A stretch of DNA of 64,000 bases, taken from assembly GCA_015039365.1 (NCBI GenBank), contig WION01000022.1:1-64000 (forward strand), read 5' to 3'. Made by a program: the position numbers and the translations under genes. Every line of letters begins with the position of its first letter. Positions within the stretch are counted from its first letter, which is position 1. A model generated the notes under the pieces. The model saw only the letters and a list, made by a program, of their open reading frames with translations. It did not search any database and was not told the origin of the DNA. Of the stretch, positions 23,101 to 36,647 are shown piece after piece. The stretch is from Amanita rubescens. Taxonomy: Eukaryota; Basidiomycota; Agaricomycetes; Agaricales; Amanitaceae.

Positions 23101-24900
23101 TGAGTTTTCACGCTCCACTTATATACCAGATACCTTACATCCTACGAAGCCAAGAATTTGATACTACGGAGTTCGACTGGTAATCCTTGTTATTCGTCAT
23201 GGCATAACACAAAAAAGCCTCTGTTCGTATGCTATGTGTTCCTCTTATTAGAGTAATTGCTATATCGAGCTGATATTATCGTTTTCAGTGCGTACGAAGA
23301 TATTTCGGTGTCAGATTTGAGCGGGAGATGGATGTTCTAACGTTGCGCTTCCGATAATTGACCTGGAGTAACTACCATGGTTGGATTATTGGCTATCCCC
23401 GTTCGAAATGGGCCATCTGTCACCTACTCTAGAAGCCGAGAAGACAATGTTTCGAGCACTTGTAATATTCGTAAAGCAGAGTCTAGCGGGAACCACTCCA
23501 CGATATCCTCTGATATTTTTACTTACAATATTGCATAATGCATCGCGAGTGTTCTAGTTTTTAAGATCCTCCTAATGCGCCGGGTAGGACCTGAGCATTG
23601 CAAACGTTCTTATCGGATGGTAGTTACACTCCACGGAGAATTAACAAAAAGTACTTTACGGTACCGGCGCAGTCACACAACGGTGGACTGGGGGAGAATG
23701 GTAGGATGGTAAAATTCATTGAACGCGGATATACTAATGAATGATAACTAGATCAACGAGCGTTTAGTACAATTGAATTGCTTGTCTTGATTGCGATACT
23801 GACGCCAACCGAAGCACTCGACACGAAACTACCGCTCTTTCCGCTTGAATTGATTCTGTATGTAAAGTGTAGGTGAGGTAAGGCGATATTTGAGCTTCCC
23901 ATCCTGTATCCAGATGAGCAACAGATCTTCAGGTTGAGGTTCCCAGCCGGAACGCTGAAATTCCAAGTCAATGGGACATCTAAAAGGAAAATTGGAGCAG
24001 GTCACTGACACCTGGCCATAAAAGCCAACCGCCTACAAGACGACCCATAGTTGCTACCTTATTGGGCGGGTATATTGACATGTCATTGCTTTCTAGTTGC
24101 CCAAGTTGCGGCGGTTTGCCGGGAGAGACCAGAATGACATCACTACTGTGCGAATCCCCCTTGAGCTGTGGCACGTGTGAGATATATAATAACTCGGGTA
24201 AAAATTAGCAATACCAACCCCTTCTACTACCCGATACCAAGTACCTTCACACTCAGCGGGAAGGGGCTCAGCAGTTCGGCCACCTGAGGGAGGGCGCTGT
24301 GTGCTGGGCAGGTGGACTTCTGCATAAGTTATCTGGTGGTTAATCTTCCCGCCCCTCTCCCAAATGCTTAACTCAGAGAGTCTATCTCGAAGTGAGATGT
24401 GGCCCTGGGAAGTCTAATAAGGCATCTCAAATGCTGTATTGGGGTAGTATACCTCTGGCAGCTGGCGCCACCTGCCAAGGAGACGATCCTTGTTTCGTTG
24501 TGTCAGGAGTACATCCGGCCCTCCTGGCTGACGAAAAATATGAAAACTGACAATCCCAGTGCTTTGACCCGGAGTTGTTATAACGTCCCGACTGTATTTT
24601 GGATTGGCCTATGGCAGATGTGAGATGTACAGAAACTTGGTCTTCTAATCTACTGACCGTCGTTCCTGGTTTTCGTAACCAAGTACCACCATGCTGTGTC
24701 AAGTCTGGGAGACGAATTAAATCTGTTGGGGGGTGGCCAAGCTCAGCAGAAACCATAGATGGACCAAGCAAGATGAAAAGCAGGAAGAAAAGCAACTCGT
24801 GCAAGAACAACATGATGGAGGAAAGGAGACCAGCTCTTGGGTGCAAACCAAGCGAAGCGCTTTTATTATGGGTAAATCACTGGAAGGCAAATCATCCTGT
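23101..24900 (-). other. Possible remnant(s) of a secreted or membrane protein gene
   Basis: On the minus strand an ATG at 24813 starts a strong signal-peptide-like segment (MLFLHELLFFLLFILL, then MVSA). Further down, VITTPGQSTGIVSFHIF (about 24.52 kb) resembles the beta-rich ectodomain of Agaricomycete secreted proteins, and VPLTWNFSVPAGNLNLKI (about 23.95 kb) resembles a similar strand block. I could not join these pieces into one convincing open frame, and stops intervene near 24.41 kb. The rest of the stretch shows nothing. Confidence 0.3.
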
Positions 24901-25012
24901 CGGCGCTATCAATGTGTTGCATCATAATTTTGATTTTGATACTGATGTTGCTGCGGTGAACCATGATCTATCATGATGCATAAGTCACTGGTTGTCTGAT
25001 CGGCTCCATAGC

Positions 25013-25470
25013 GCCATCCCCGTTGGAATGGGGTCGATTAGGGTCGATTTCGCCCATTTTGTCGTCCCCGTTGGCCTCACTGCCACATCCGCCACCGTTG
25101 TTGTCCAGGTCCGACCGCCGCCTTCTCCAGACCGACATCATCTTCGATGGCGTCCCATGTTGTGCCCATCCCAGGACTCTACGCAGGGCTGCTCACCAAT
25201 GTCGTATGATGTATCTGCCTTCGATGGGGGGCCACGCTTCTCACGCGTTCGGCAGTCCATTCGCAAGAGCAAGACAGTTCCTTCGATCGCGTCAAGTGCG
25301 TCAATCCCGCTATCTCGCGGGACTGTCCTTCTTTGCCCGATTCAGCCCGATTCGATGCCACTGCGCCCGCTAACCTGCAAGCCAAACGTTTAAAGCGCGT
25401 CCGCCAGGCCCGCACAGAACCCAAAGTCCGCGCGAGGACCGCAGCCCGTTACGGCGACCTGAGCATCTAG
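25013..25470 (+). mobile_element. Truncated LINE ORF1 (gag) fragment
   Basis: This DNA aligns by eye to the 3' part of the LINE ORF1 at 62394-63977: CATCCCCGTTGGAA, the cysteine-knuckle region (CICLRWG), then NPAISRDCP, NLQAKRLKRVRQART and a final ARYGDL stop, against ISRDCPFF, LQAKRLKQVRQTRD and ARYGGLDSYR in the longer copy. It has frame breaks and lacks the second knuckle region and all of the 5' part. It is a decayed insertion immediately upstream of a broken F-box gene. Confidence 0.78.
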
Positions 25471-25479
25471 CTACAACAC

Positions 25480-26282
25480 CACCGAGAGATATTTTACCTC
25501 ACCGCTCGCGGACCGATATCTAATATCCAAGAATCATTGTTTCCTTGGAACCTTGGCCGGGTATGCAAAAGTTGGCGTCGAACTTTCGTGACCTATCGAA
25601 AACTTTGGTCATTCATTCTTCTGGATGCGGGTTGCTGTGGAGTTCCAAACATGAACTTTACACTTCGCGGATCCATCACCAATGTACACTGGTCGTTGTT
25701 CCCCTGGAACACTGCAAAAAATGGCGACATGTTTGCATAAGCTGTCAAAAACTTTGGACATCTCCATGGGGACTGGCATGGCGAGCTGGAGGAGGTCTGC
25801 GGTTGCTTTCTCCTCTGTTTGCAGCGTTGGGGATCGCCCACTCGACCTCACTGTAGTGTCCATTCCAAACTTGACGAGGACTCGGATCTATGGCAATCAT
25901 AGACGCTACTTTGGAAGGCATTTTTGCCTTGCTATCATCGTTGAGAGAGCATTTCTCTGATTGGACAAATGTCGCAATTTCGTGACCCAGCTACATGCAA
26001 GGAAACATCTCTTTTCCACAACAGTTCATAATATGCACGGCGACCAGTTTTGACTGCTATGTTTTTCATGACTTGTCTTGCAGGTCGCCTTACGTCACAG
26101 GCGCGAAACCGTCTTGTTGTTTCCCTGGTCGCGAATAATGGCGCTTACATTGATAATGGATAGTATTCAAGCGATGCCTTACTAGTCCTTTAAAATTTGC
26201 ACGCGCTCCTCCTGCTTTGAAGCAGGCCATCAGTCGGAGCGGGCCCCATTTAAAGTCGACATCCAGGTTAAGCAAGGGTAAC
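25480..26282 (+). pseudogene. F-box gene relic with internally repeated N-terminus
   Basis: ISNIQESLFPWNLGRVCKSW and TYRKLWSF match the gene at 21773-23100. A second, poorer copy of the same start follows (TLRGSITNVHWSLFPWN, then a WRHVCISCQKLW continuation in another frame). The end shows ERAPFKVDIQVKQ against EWAPFKVEVQFDQ. Stops and frame changes abound and the middle is mostly lost. It is a dead paralogue. Confidence 0.68.
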
Positions 26283-26868
26283 TTTTTGTGAATGATTCTT
26301 ATGGCGCACAAAGTTCGGAAACTATTCTTTGCTTGCCCACCGAGTGTCAGCTCTGATCACACCACCAACATCAAATTTCCCGATTCCCTGTCCGTATGCC
26401 ATAATTTGCTCTTATCGATCGTCAGGTTGTCCTGACATTCTCCTTCCCTGTGAATTCCAAAGGTCGTAACGTACCAACGTGGTTAAATCCGATAACCGCC
26501 CTCACGGGTAACTTTTTTACTTATGCCATACCCCGGCTCTGGGATGGCTGCAATTGACCGCTGGGAAGAGTATGCGTTTTGAAATCAAACTTGCTATAAC
26601 GCTCTCAGCTATCTGTGTTTATTCAGTCATAACCGCATATGCATTATACCCACTTCCCGGTCTACACATGCACAGAATAATGTTGTTGTCTATCGGTAGT
26701 CGCCTTTTCTTCAACAAAGCTGCGTCACTGAGCTATAGTTAGTTAGGAATGGATGGCACGTGTTGATGCATAGTGAGATAAGTCCATCTGTTATCTCACA
26801 CGACCACGGTAAGTCTACCTCGAGTAAATTCTTTGTACCACCTCAGAACTCATTTCAGAAGTTCCTTC

Positions 26869-28245
26869 ATGTGGCAAACCCTCCAACCAGAACTCATATT
26901 CGAGGTCCTCAGCCATTTTCTTCCAGGTCTGAAGTTAGTGGCGCCGAGGTCAAGCTTATTCCCTTGGTATCTTGGGCATATTTGCAAAGGATGGAGATCC
27001 GTGTTTGTCTCTTCGCCCCAGTTCTGGAGCACCTTTAGCTTGGACCTGAAAGGAGGGTTATTTTACGGGCATTGGAAGCCAGGTTTACCTCATCTTGCCT
27101 TTATCGAACGACAAATCGCGTTCCTTGATCTCTGCCTGGAACGCAACAGAGGCTTTCCAATTTCATTCAATTTGGTTACGTTGCCGCGTCCTGCATCTTA
27201 CTCGGCGCATACTCAGCTTCTAGATCTCAATCGGAAGATCATCGAAATGGTGATGGCGGAATCCACTCGCTGGCAGGACGTAAATCTCACAGTGAATGCG
27301 TTCGATTTAGCTTTGTTATATCAGGTCAAGGGGCAATTTTCGCGTCTGCGATCAATTCGACTCGCCCTTAGCGAAACCGTTCATTGCTTCGCCGCTGGTC
27401 CAACGAATCCCTTTACAGACCTTTTTGAGGACTGCCAGACCCTGAGCCGTATTCATTTAGGGCGCTTCCGAGACTGGTCCCTTAATTGGTCAACCATGGC
27501 TGCGATTGGGATACATTCATTGAATTCCACTATGCCTCACGAGTTCCTTTGCTTTCTCCGGCAGACCCGACATCTAGAAACGTTGGTTCTGGGCCAGGCT
27601 ATGCTAGTCATCTTGCCGGATGATATTGATCCTGTCGCATTACCATTTTTGAAGCACCTCAGCTGCGACAGTGTAGCTTTCATATCATTCATAAGGGCAC
27701 CTGCTCTGGAGCAACTGTGGTTACGCAATGACATATATCCCAGCCTGCAATTCCATTCCGACGAGTCTTTCAATCGATATGCGTCCACTTTTTTCAACTC
27801 CCTGCCGTCAGAGGTCGAGTTTGTGACACTGGCACCCGGATTAACCAATGATGATGTTAGGATTCTCTATCATTGCCTAACCAAAGTCCGATGTCTCCAT
27901 CTACGCACAGATACGGTCCAACATTTACGGATGTTTCAAAAGTATTTCCGTCATGCGTGGCATGTTCAAACGATAGCTATCGCCTTGGACTTTGCCCAGG
28001 GTCGGAACGTGGAGGAAATAGTCACAGCGCTGGTGGACTGGGTTTGGGGACCTGGCCCACTTGCATTTGAAAGTCTGAACAAAGTGACGATCGACGTGTA
28101 TGGATCAGTGCCAGGTTCGGACTCGGGGATGAAAAGATTAAAGGAACTCTACAAACAGCAGAATATTCAGCTAGAAATTCGGTTTTTAAACACGATTACG
28201 ATAGCGCCTTCACTCTCTCCATTCTGGAAAATTGTTGATATTTGA
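26869..28245 (+). CDS. F-box-like domain protein
   Basis: One open frame of 458 aa starts MWQTLQPELIFEVLSHFLP. It carries SSLFPWYLGHICKGWRSVFVSS and QFWSTFSLDL, closely matching the 19955-21289 paralogue. The body has leucine-spaced blocks (LSRIHLGRF, LETLVLGQAML, ALEQLWLRN). A short upstream exon starting MHSEISPSV at about 26763, which resembles the paralogue's MHSYSISSES, is tempting, but I could not find a splice that keeps frame, so the internal ATG is used. Probable SCF substrate adaptor; target unknown. Confidence 0.8.
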   Translation: MWQTLQPELIFEVLSHFLPGLKLVAPRSSLFPWYLGHICKGWRSVFVSSPQFWSTFSLDLKGGLFYGHWKPGLPHLAFIERQIAFLDLCLERNRGFPISFNLVTLPRPASYSAHTQLLDLNRKIIEMVMAESTRWQDVNLTVNAFDLALLYQVKGQFSRLRSIRLALSETVHCFAAGPTNPFTDLFEDCQTLSRIHLGRFRDWSLNWSTMAAIGIHSLNSTMPHEFLCFLRQTRHLETLVLGQAMLVILPDDIDPVALPFLKHLSCDSVAFISFIRAPALEQLWLRNDIYPSLQFHSDESFNRYASTFFNSLPSEVEFVTLAPGLTNDDVRILYHCLTKVRCLHLRTDTVQHLRMFQKYFRHAWHVQTIAIALDFAQGRNVEEIVTALVDWVWGPGPLAFESLNKVTIDVYGSVPGSDSGMKRLKELYKQQNIQLEIRFLNTITIAPSLSPFWKIVDI

Positions 28246-28501
28246 GCAATTGGATGTAACCTTTTTATGACGGGTGAACCCGCTCTGCTATACAAAAAGT
28301 CACAAGACGTGAGGTCACGATTTGGTTACCTGTCCCGCGCGCACTCATCTTGGACCAACGAGCGAATGGTCATAGGCTAGTACGCTAAGCTGGGACTTCG
28401 GACTTCGGACGCAAAGCGCAATCGGACTTGTTTTTCCCTCCACGATCTCTCTGGTATAGCCTTATCCGTGGTAGACTCGCGTCTTCTTCGGTATCTTTTG
28501 A

Positions 28502-30539
28502 ATGGTTAAGCGCCCGAAGACTCCCGAGGGGCCTGACCCGTGCAAGTATTACACTTGTTGGAAGCCATACCCCCAAAACGCCGACTTCGAGCTATCTGAA
28601 GATTACATCAACTTTAGTCGTTGGATCGTAAATGTTCTGGGAGATAGCGGCCCTTTAATTTCACTCTATTACAAACCAAGGGTACGCACCTATTGTATCT
28701 AATCGGAGAATACCTATGCGGTCAATGACTCTTAGGTTAGTGCGGTCATCTTTGCCGTGGACAAATTGTATGCGCTTCCCGAGCGTTTGCTGGGCGAGCA
28801 TCGTTGGGATGAGTTTCTCAAGAAGCCAGATAAATCCGAAGCGGGGTATAAGAGCCAGATTTTCTATTCCACATATAAAACAGATAGGGAGCTACAAAAG
28901 GATGGTATGTGCACGGTCTCGCCCAGCTCATTCTCAAGTTACAACGAATTCAGGTTGGAAGTGTATCCCCGTCGAGGAGTATTTCTTCAAAAACTGGGGC
29001 ATTGGCAAATGGCAAGTCGTAAAATGTTAGCATGAGTCTGTTACTCAATTTCTAACTTGTGCAGGTTTACAAGACTCCCGTATCCCCCTCCACACCGGTG
29101 TAACGTGCCGCCCGAAAACAAGGCAGAGAAACCGCTTTGTCGACCTTTGCCTACTAGTAGCGCTCAAGTTCCCATGCCGCAGGCTTCTGCTCCCGTACAG
29201 CGCCCAGGTACATAGCATATAGCAGCTATAGTCAACAGCTAAATCACTTTTTACAGTTGTCGGTTCGTCGGACTGGGCGCAAATGCGGGACAAGAACACC
29301 AGGTCTGCACCTACGCCTATTATAACCAGTGGCAAGAGCATCTACTCTCCGCAGAACAAAGATTCCGGGGCGGCAAATAGCAAAGGGAAGAAAACAGGAG
29401 GGGCTTCAAGCCAGGCGTCTTTCCCTCCACTTAGCTCTACCGCGGCCCCGAACACTCGTCCTCCTACCTCGGCGTCCCCGGTCACAAACGTGCGTTCCAT
29501 TTGGGAGAACAAGCCGTCCAACATCAAATCTCCATGGTCTGCACCGCCAACATCGACTGCGCATACAGTGTGGAAGACAAAGCAATCCGCGCCCGGAGCG
29601 AGTAACGTTTCCAGATCCCAAGCCAATCCTACGACAGGAAATTCATCCAAAGTGGATACCAAGACTGAACTCCCCACACGCGATGACACTAACAAGACTC
29701 CTGACGATGATGGTGAGACTGGAAAATCTAGGACTCGAAGTTCCAGTTTTTCCTCCGTTCACTCCGATGGGGATAACATGATATCCGCACCATCGTCAGC
29801 TCCCAGTTCACCCTTGCCTTCACCTGCACATGGACAAGTAATCGCTAATATCGATGTGACCGAGTACGATTACGACAATGACTATGACGAAGAAATTACA
29901 GAAGAAACATATCACGAGGACTGGGAGACGGCGAGTGCTTACCAGCCGTCTGAGGCGTCAGCCCCAGCCGTTCATATCGGAAGGAAAGACAAGTCAAATA
30001 GATGGGAATACTTCGTCTCAGCGATCGAAGAAGAGATAGACGAGCCGGCAGTGCAGGAGAACTTGTGGGAAAACGTGGCGGTTATTTCGCCATCCACCGG
30101 CAGCAAGGCTGCCGCAGAAGCCCATGCCAAAGAAGCGAATGAAATCATTTGCCCGGTACACAAGGGCAAGTGTAAGAAAGGCATTTGCGAGACATATAAG
30201 GAGTTAAAAAGGGCCCAGAGGAAGAAGAAAAAGAATGAGGACAGAGAAACGAAGAAGAATCAGAAAAAGGAAGGAAAGAAGGAAAGCGGAGAGAAGGAAG
30301 ATAACAAAAAGACGAACGAGAGGGGCACGGCTGAGGCTGTTGTGGCCAAGACCAAGCAGGATGAACAGCCTAATAATAAAGGTGTCAGCCAATCTCAAGA
30401 CCGGAACAAGAAGCCAATGTCCAGGCGATGGAACGACTATTCATCCGACGAAGATGATCTCGGTGACGTCCCCAGTTTCAGTGAAAACAGGCGAACCGGT
30501 GGAAGGAAGTACGATGCAGATGAAGATTTCTTTGATTGA
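28502..30539 (+). CDS. Conserved basidiomycete protein of unknown function, with probable frameshifts
   Basis: The first exon encodes MVKRPKTPEGPDPCKYYTCW and ends GPLISLYYKPR. An intron (28683-28736) leads to VSAVIFAVDKLYALPERLL and FRLEVYPRRGV. The next block NWGIGKWQ, then VYKTPVSPSTPV and NVPPENKAEKP, needs frame changes near 28,985 and near 29,100. After another intron (about 29,209-29,253) a long frame runs to 30,539. It is Ser/Pro-rich, then acidic, then has CPVHKGKCKKGICETYKELKRA, a cysteine motif kept in this basidiomycete family, followed by a Lys/Glu-rich tail ending YDADEDFFD. I recall homologues in many mushrooms but no assigned role. The charged low-complexity tail suggests a nuclear or RNA-associated protein (inference). 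Confidence 0.65.
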
Positions 30540-30881
30540 TACCGAACACCTCGAGAAATTGGCTCACGTCGACGACCAAACAATCAAATGTACTATATGA
30601 ATCGCTTTCGAAGTTATCGCATTGCTGTCGTAGTTTGTAGTACCGCTGTACAATATTGCAAAGTGTCATTCAATGTTATGTGCCGATGCGGCGATTAGAC
30701 CCTGAGCTATCGTAGCCGAGTCCATAGCACGTATATGCCCAAGGTTGGGCGCCAGACCTCCGGGGGAAGCTCGACTGATGTCACGCTTCTAGGATGTTGG
30801 TCCTATATCAGGCCTTCACCTCAGTCGATGAGCTATTTGAAAATACGAAGGACCTGATGCCTACCCGGGACGACTCCAACG

Positions 30882-31723
30882 TCATGTAACTTGCTGTTTC
30901 TTCTTGGATTTCTTCTTGGATTCCTCAGCTTCTTCACTGCCTTGACGTCGTCGTTTGTGTTTCTTGGAGGAACCATCGGCAGTTTCAACACTTTTGCTCT
31001 TGCTGCTCGAGGGAGCATCCACGCCTAATGGCTTGAGAAATCCTGTAAATGGTCTTTCATCGGCGCCTTCTGCGTTACGCTTGGAAGATGGGATTGAGCG
31101 AATATCAGTGCCTACACCGCTATTGTCGAAGATTGCTTCTCTAGCAGATCTAGATTCTTTTGATGCCTTCGGTTTGAGTGGCTGTAGACCGCTGAGAAGT
31201 TTTCCAGATACAGATCGTATTGGAATAGGATGTGGATGCACCCTCGAGCGGACGGGCTTTTCTGCTTGTTGTGGTTCTTGGGAAGGTGACTCTTCCGGTT
31301 CTTGCTAGCACGACTGGTCAGAATAAGCCATTGAGTGAGGGAAAAACGTCTTCTGACCTTTTCTGTTGGATCGTCTTCAACACCGTTGGTGAATTTGCGT
31401 CTCCCCATTGGGACGGCAGGTACTTTAGTATTTGTGTCCTCTGCCGTATCTGAGAAAATAAAGGGAAGATAAGACGTTTCGTAAGTTATGTTCTGACTGG
31501 GAAACAGTTCAACGACAGTTCTGAGGATAAGCGCGATAACATACGAGGTGTCCTGTACGGAAAGCAGTCCCCAGGCTTCCCGAACTTCATGCCCAACGTC
31601 CCATTGTGCATCGTCATGTACAGCGGCCTTTTCAAGCTCAACTTCTTTCATGGACTTCGCCCTATGGGCATTTTGCATAAAGCGTAGGCTAAGTGTGCTT
31701 GTACTGATCGTTTTTCCTGACAT
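30882..31723 (-). CDS. MPP6: MPP6-like nuclear exosome cofactor (M-phase phosphoprotein 6)
   Basis: Starting at MSGKTISTSTLSLRFMQNAH, the first exon holds the MPP6 signature LSLRFMQNAHRAK and an acidic DDAQWDVG segment. Introns separate ETSYLPFIFSDTAED and GRRKFTNGVED, a second conserved block, from a basic tail (SSKKHKRRRQ, ESKKKSKKKQQVT). MPP6 links the helicase Mtr4 to the nuclear RNA exosome and aids 5.8S rRNA processing. The order of the short SYLPF and GRR blocks is as in other fungal MPP6 proteins. It is divergent from the tRNA/E2 side, with 91 bp to the tRNA gene. Confidence 0.8.
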
Positions 31724-31814
31724 GGTGAGGAATTGGGATGAACGTCGACTTTCGGGTTGTTGATGACGCGGAATAACGACCAATCAGAAAAACCACAACA
31801 ATATGATAATGCAA

Positions 31815-31886
31815 GCCGTCGTGGCGCAATGGTAGCGCGTCGCTTTCCTAAGGCGAAGGTTGCGGGTTCGATCCCCGTCGGCGGTA
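31815..31886 (+). tRNA. tRNA-Arg (anticodon CCT)
   Basis: A full cloverleaf can be drawn. The acceptor stem GCCGTCG pairs with CGGCGGT, the D arm is GCGC-AATGGTA-GCGC, and the anticodon arm is TCGCT-TTCCTAA-GGCGA with CCT at 31847-31849. The T arm is GCGGG-TTCGATC-CCCGT. There is no intron. CCA is not encoded, as expected for a nuclear gene, and nine or so T residues directly downstream (31887 on) form the RNA polymerase III terminator. Confidence 0.95.
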
Positions 31887-32069
31887 TTTTTTTTAATCGT
31901 TTCGGTACATTTTTGGCATTCCGGGTTGGTATGAGAAGGGTGAGTCCGATAGTGTCGAACTCATCCAGAGGCTGTGAAGGGTTCACTGCTATTGTTGCTG
32001 TGTGCTTTTTGCGCAGAGCGTGACATTCTATTGCCATTAGCACTCAGCTTCTGTTCACATTCTACCATC

Positions 32070-33283
<1,214 letters not shown>

Positions 33284-33377
33284 GTTATGGGAATCTATTA
33301 TGATTGGTATACGTGGACGATTGAGTTCCGAACTGAAAAACGCGTGGCTGATGCGAAGCGCGAATGAATACCGCTCA

Positions 33378-36300
33378 TTATCCAAACAAACGACCTTAGG
33401 GTAGCATCCATCAGGCGGGGAAATCCGACAATATCGGCGGACAAACCTTTGCAATTCCGGGCGCCGCAGTAGCATCGCGCATACACAGCATCATTCTTTT
33501 CATCTGTCCCGCCGTCCGAGATGGCCCCGTCAGGGCCGTCGCCCTCGTCATCAACATCACCCGAGTAACTGAAGCACAGCTCTTCGCCGGGTTCAATTTC
33601 TCGCCGTGCGAACACTGCCAGCAACGGCTTTTCGATGTTCCCTTCAGTGACGTAACACGGGTTCAAAATACAGTTCGGATCGCAGGAATGGTTCTGCAAT
33701 TAAACCGTTCGAAAGCGTAAAGTCAAAGGATGAAAAGTTCACGTACAAGGAAGCGAGTAAACTTTTTGTGGTAAAAGTAGCTCAGCTTTAGATCCAAGTT
33801 CAAATTTAACACGTACGTTTCCAACGTGGTAGGCATCTACAGTATATTTGGACTGCCAGTCATCGCGATCTTTCCGCAAGTGATGAAAATCAATGTCGAA
33901 AAGATAGGTTTTTCCAAGTTTGTTGTAATACCTTGTGGAACGGATGATGAGCAGACAACAAAGGTTGAGACGAAATTGCTCACCGTCCTCTTTCTTCACC
34001 CTCTTCATCCGTGATTAATTCACCAGCATACACTCCGACGAATGCACCCTTGTATATCTTTTTCTGGCCTGCGAAAACGCCTGACGGGACGTGATTTGAG
34101 GCACAATTGCAAGATTTAGAGGCTTTTGTACTTACCCCAACCCTTGTTTTCTGTCTTCTTGATAACAATTGAGCAGGTTCGACCATGTTGGACCACCTGC
34201 AGTGGATATTAAAAGTTCTGTTCGGCAGTCAATGCCTTGAAATGGGCTTACCCGATTGCGACAATCATCGTCACATGCGCATAGATCATTACATTCAAAA
34301 ATGGGGTATCCGGGCTCCCTCAATCGTCCTCTATGGTCATATGCGAAGTCCGCATTCGGATCTCCTATTGCTTCCCGTTGTCGAAGCGCGCATGCACATG
34401 TTCCCGAACGGGGATCACATCTGCCGATGCAGTCACAGCTGATGAGGCTCCCTACATCCGGGGGCGGTACACCCTCCCCGTGCCACATGTAATTAGAATA
34501 GTGGAATTCCCATGGAGGAGTTGGTTCGTCGTCAACGACATTCTCTATCTGGATGGAAGGGGCATCTGGTTCGTCCAAGGCGGTATTCTCTTGGATGGCT
34601 GCACTAAACACCGTGCGCATATCAGGTAAAGAACGCGTCCACTCTGACATGTGATTGATGTAGTCCTGCAGTGTATGAGGAAGATCCCTTCCCAGGAAAT
34701 ATTTTGGCGTGAAGTTCTTACGAAATTCGAGCCAATTGATGATAGTAAAACCATCAATTTTGATGCCGAACCCGTCGAGAGAGGAAGATACTAAATGTGG
34801 CGTATAAGCACGGCTTAGAGAGGCGGCAACGGTAGGGACGATGCCGTTTATAATGTTTGGGGCATTCGTAGTGCTGGATGACGGTTGCTCGGCGAAGGGC
34901 TCTGAGTCCCTTATTCCCTCCAGGTCGCCCTCAGCGATGTTGATACCGGCAATACCTTGGACGACGGTGCCATTCTCTGGCTCATCGATATATTCTAGTT
35001 CGTCGTCGCTTTCAATTACTTTATCCTTTATTGCTGTAGTTTCTGGGATGCTTGATCTTTCGTCATGTGTGACGGTATTCAGAGGCAAGGTCTGTGGCTT
35101 AATTGTTCTTAGTATTACCTGATATGGGAATATTCCCACGCTCACCCTTTGAGCAGGATCACCATGCAACATTTCATTTTGCTCCATCATAACAACTTCA
35201 TTTGTAATAGAGGGCCCCAAGTCAACTGGAGAATCTATTTCTTCATGCCCTGCAAAATCAGAATCCTGTGGAGATTGTTGGTGCTCTGTCCCTCGTGTTT
35301 GGAGTGGCAAATCGTGCTTAAGGGGAGCGCTGTCACGGTAGCGGGACCCCTCAGGAAGAGACATCTGCACCATCTCCAAAAAAAGTTTTGATTTATCGAT
35401 GGCTTCTTGACTAGCTCGCGGGTGCAATTTCACAATTGCATCCGCTTCGGGATGCGTATGAATTGCTAGCTTCCTATTGTTGTCTTGACTAGCCTGAGTT
35501 ATAGCATCAGCCAGGTTCATGCTCAGAGACAATCGCGTCCGCGGAAGCGAAGCAGACGGGCTTGAGGGTTCTCCCGCTGCTCCGTCCATCTTGAGCAAAT
35601 GTGAGAAATGAAATAGACGTTAATCGCTGACATACCGTATCATGGGGCGGCTCATTGCTTGGAAAAGATTTTTTCTTGCTGGGGGGAAAATTAAGTGCAT
35701 TGTTGCTGCAAGTATACATGTCGCCAGACAACGATCTTTCCTTTTTGGACGGTGTCTGTCCCACGTTCGATGCTGACATTCTGCGGTCCTCGCGTTTTCT
35801 TGCCAATCGCCGCATTGGTGAAAGTGAGTGACGAATTGACGCGGAATCAACGGTTGTCGCTGCAGGGCCCATGTACGCATTAAGGTCATCACTTTTTATT
35901 GATCCAACAAAGGTTCTCCGTATCGGCGATGTGGGCAATGAACGCAGTTCTCGAAGTTTAGGCGAACTTTTGAAAGGTGAGATCGGCGGTGGTAACGAAA
36001 ATGGAGTAACATTGACATTAGGGAAGATGAGTGATGCTACAGGCGCACTAGAGGGCGGCGAATCGACTTCTTGCGAAGGAAGAGTGGCGTCTATGCGCGG
36101 TATTGCGGGGGACGAATCTTCGTTAACATCCATTCTAATGTGTGCGCTAGGAATGTCATCGATGCCCCGCTGTGGCGTTTGGACTCGACCGCTGCTACTA
36201 TTGTTGGATGAGGTCCCGGACACAGCATCACCAAATTGCATGTCTTCTGACCCTTCAGAAGCGGATTCGGGAGGAAGGAGTGATGGCTCATCATGTAGTG

Positions 36301-36622
36301 ATTGATTTCCAAGCAATGATAAACGATCCATTTCATCCGTTGTTCGTTGAGCGAGCATTTCTGCCGTAATTTCATCTTCATGCATTTCTCTTAACGTCGT
36401 ATCAAGTCCATCGTCACTGTCGAGTATTTCAATCACTGGACGTGAAATGGATCGAGCCTTTGGAAGACTCTGAGCATTACTACTGTGAGTCTCCTTTGGG
36501 TCGTCATCATCCGACGAAATTTCAAGAACGTCTCTCGGAGTTCGACTTTCGGCCTTTCCCATTTTCATCTTTGGAGGTTCTAACTCGCCATCCGAGGTAA
36601 TTTCAATTATCTCTAAAGTCAT
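33378..36622 (-). CDS. KMT1: H3K9 methyltransferase of the SUV39/Clr4 (KMT1) type
   Basis: Eight exons (36622-35636, 35589-34252, 34196-34136, 34080-33984, 33931-33817, 33761-33747, 33693-33447, 33394-33378) give 958 aa. About 600 N-terminal residues are Ser/Asp-rich. Then FHYSNYMWHGEGVPPPD leads into a Zn-binding pre-SET domain (CDCIGRCDPRSGTCAC, CNDLCACDDDCRNRVV). The SET domain shows KTENKGWGVFAG, GVYAGELITDEE, TYLFDIDFHH, NHSCDPNC and GEELCFSY. The post-SET has CYCGARNCKG and ends RLFG. This enzyme class writes H3K9 methylation in heterochromatin. Exon six is a 15-nt microexon coding FTRFL, just before NHSCDPNC. No chromodomain is seen. The gene is convergent with the E2 gene (94 bp between stops). 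Confidence 0.9.
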
Positions 36623-36647
36623 CGTTAGAGTCAATGTAGAAACACCT

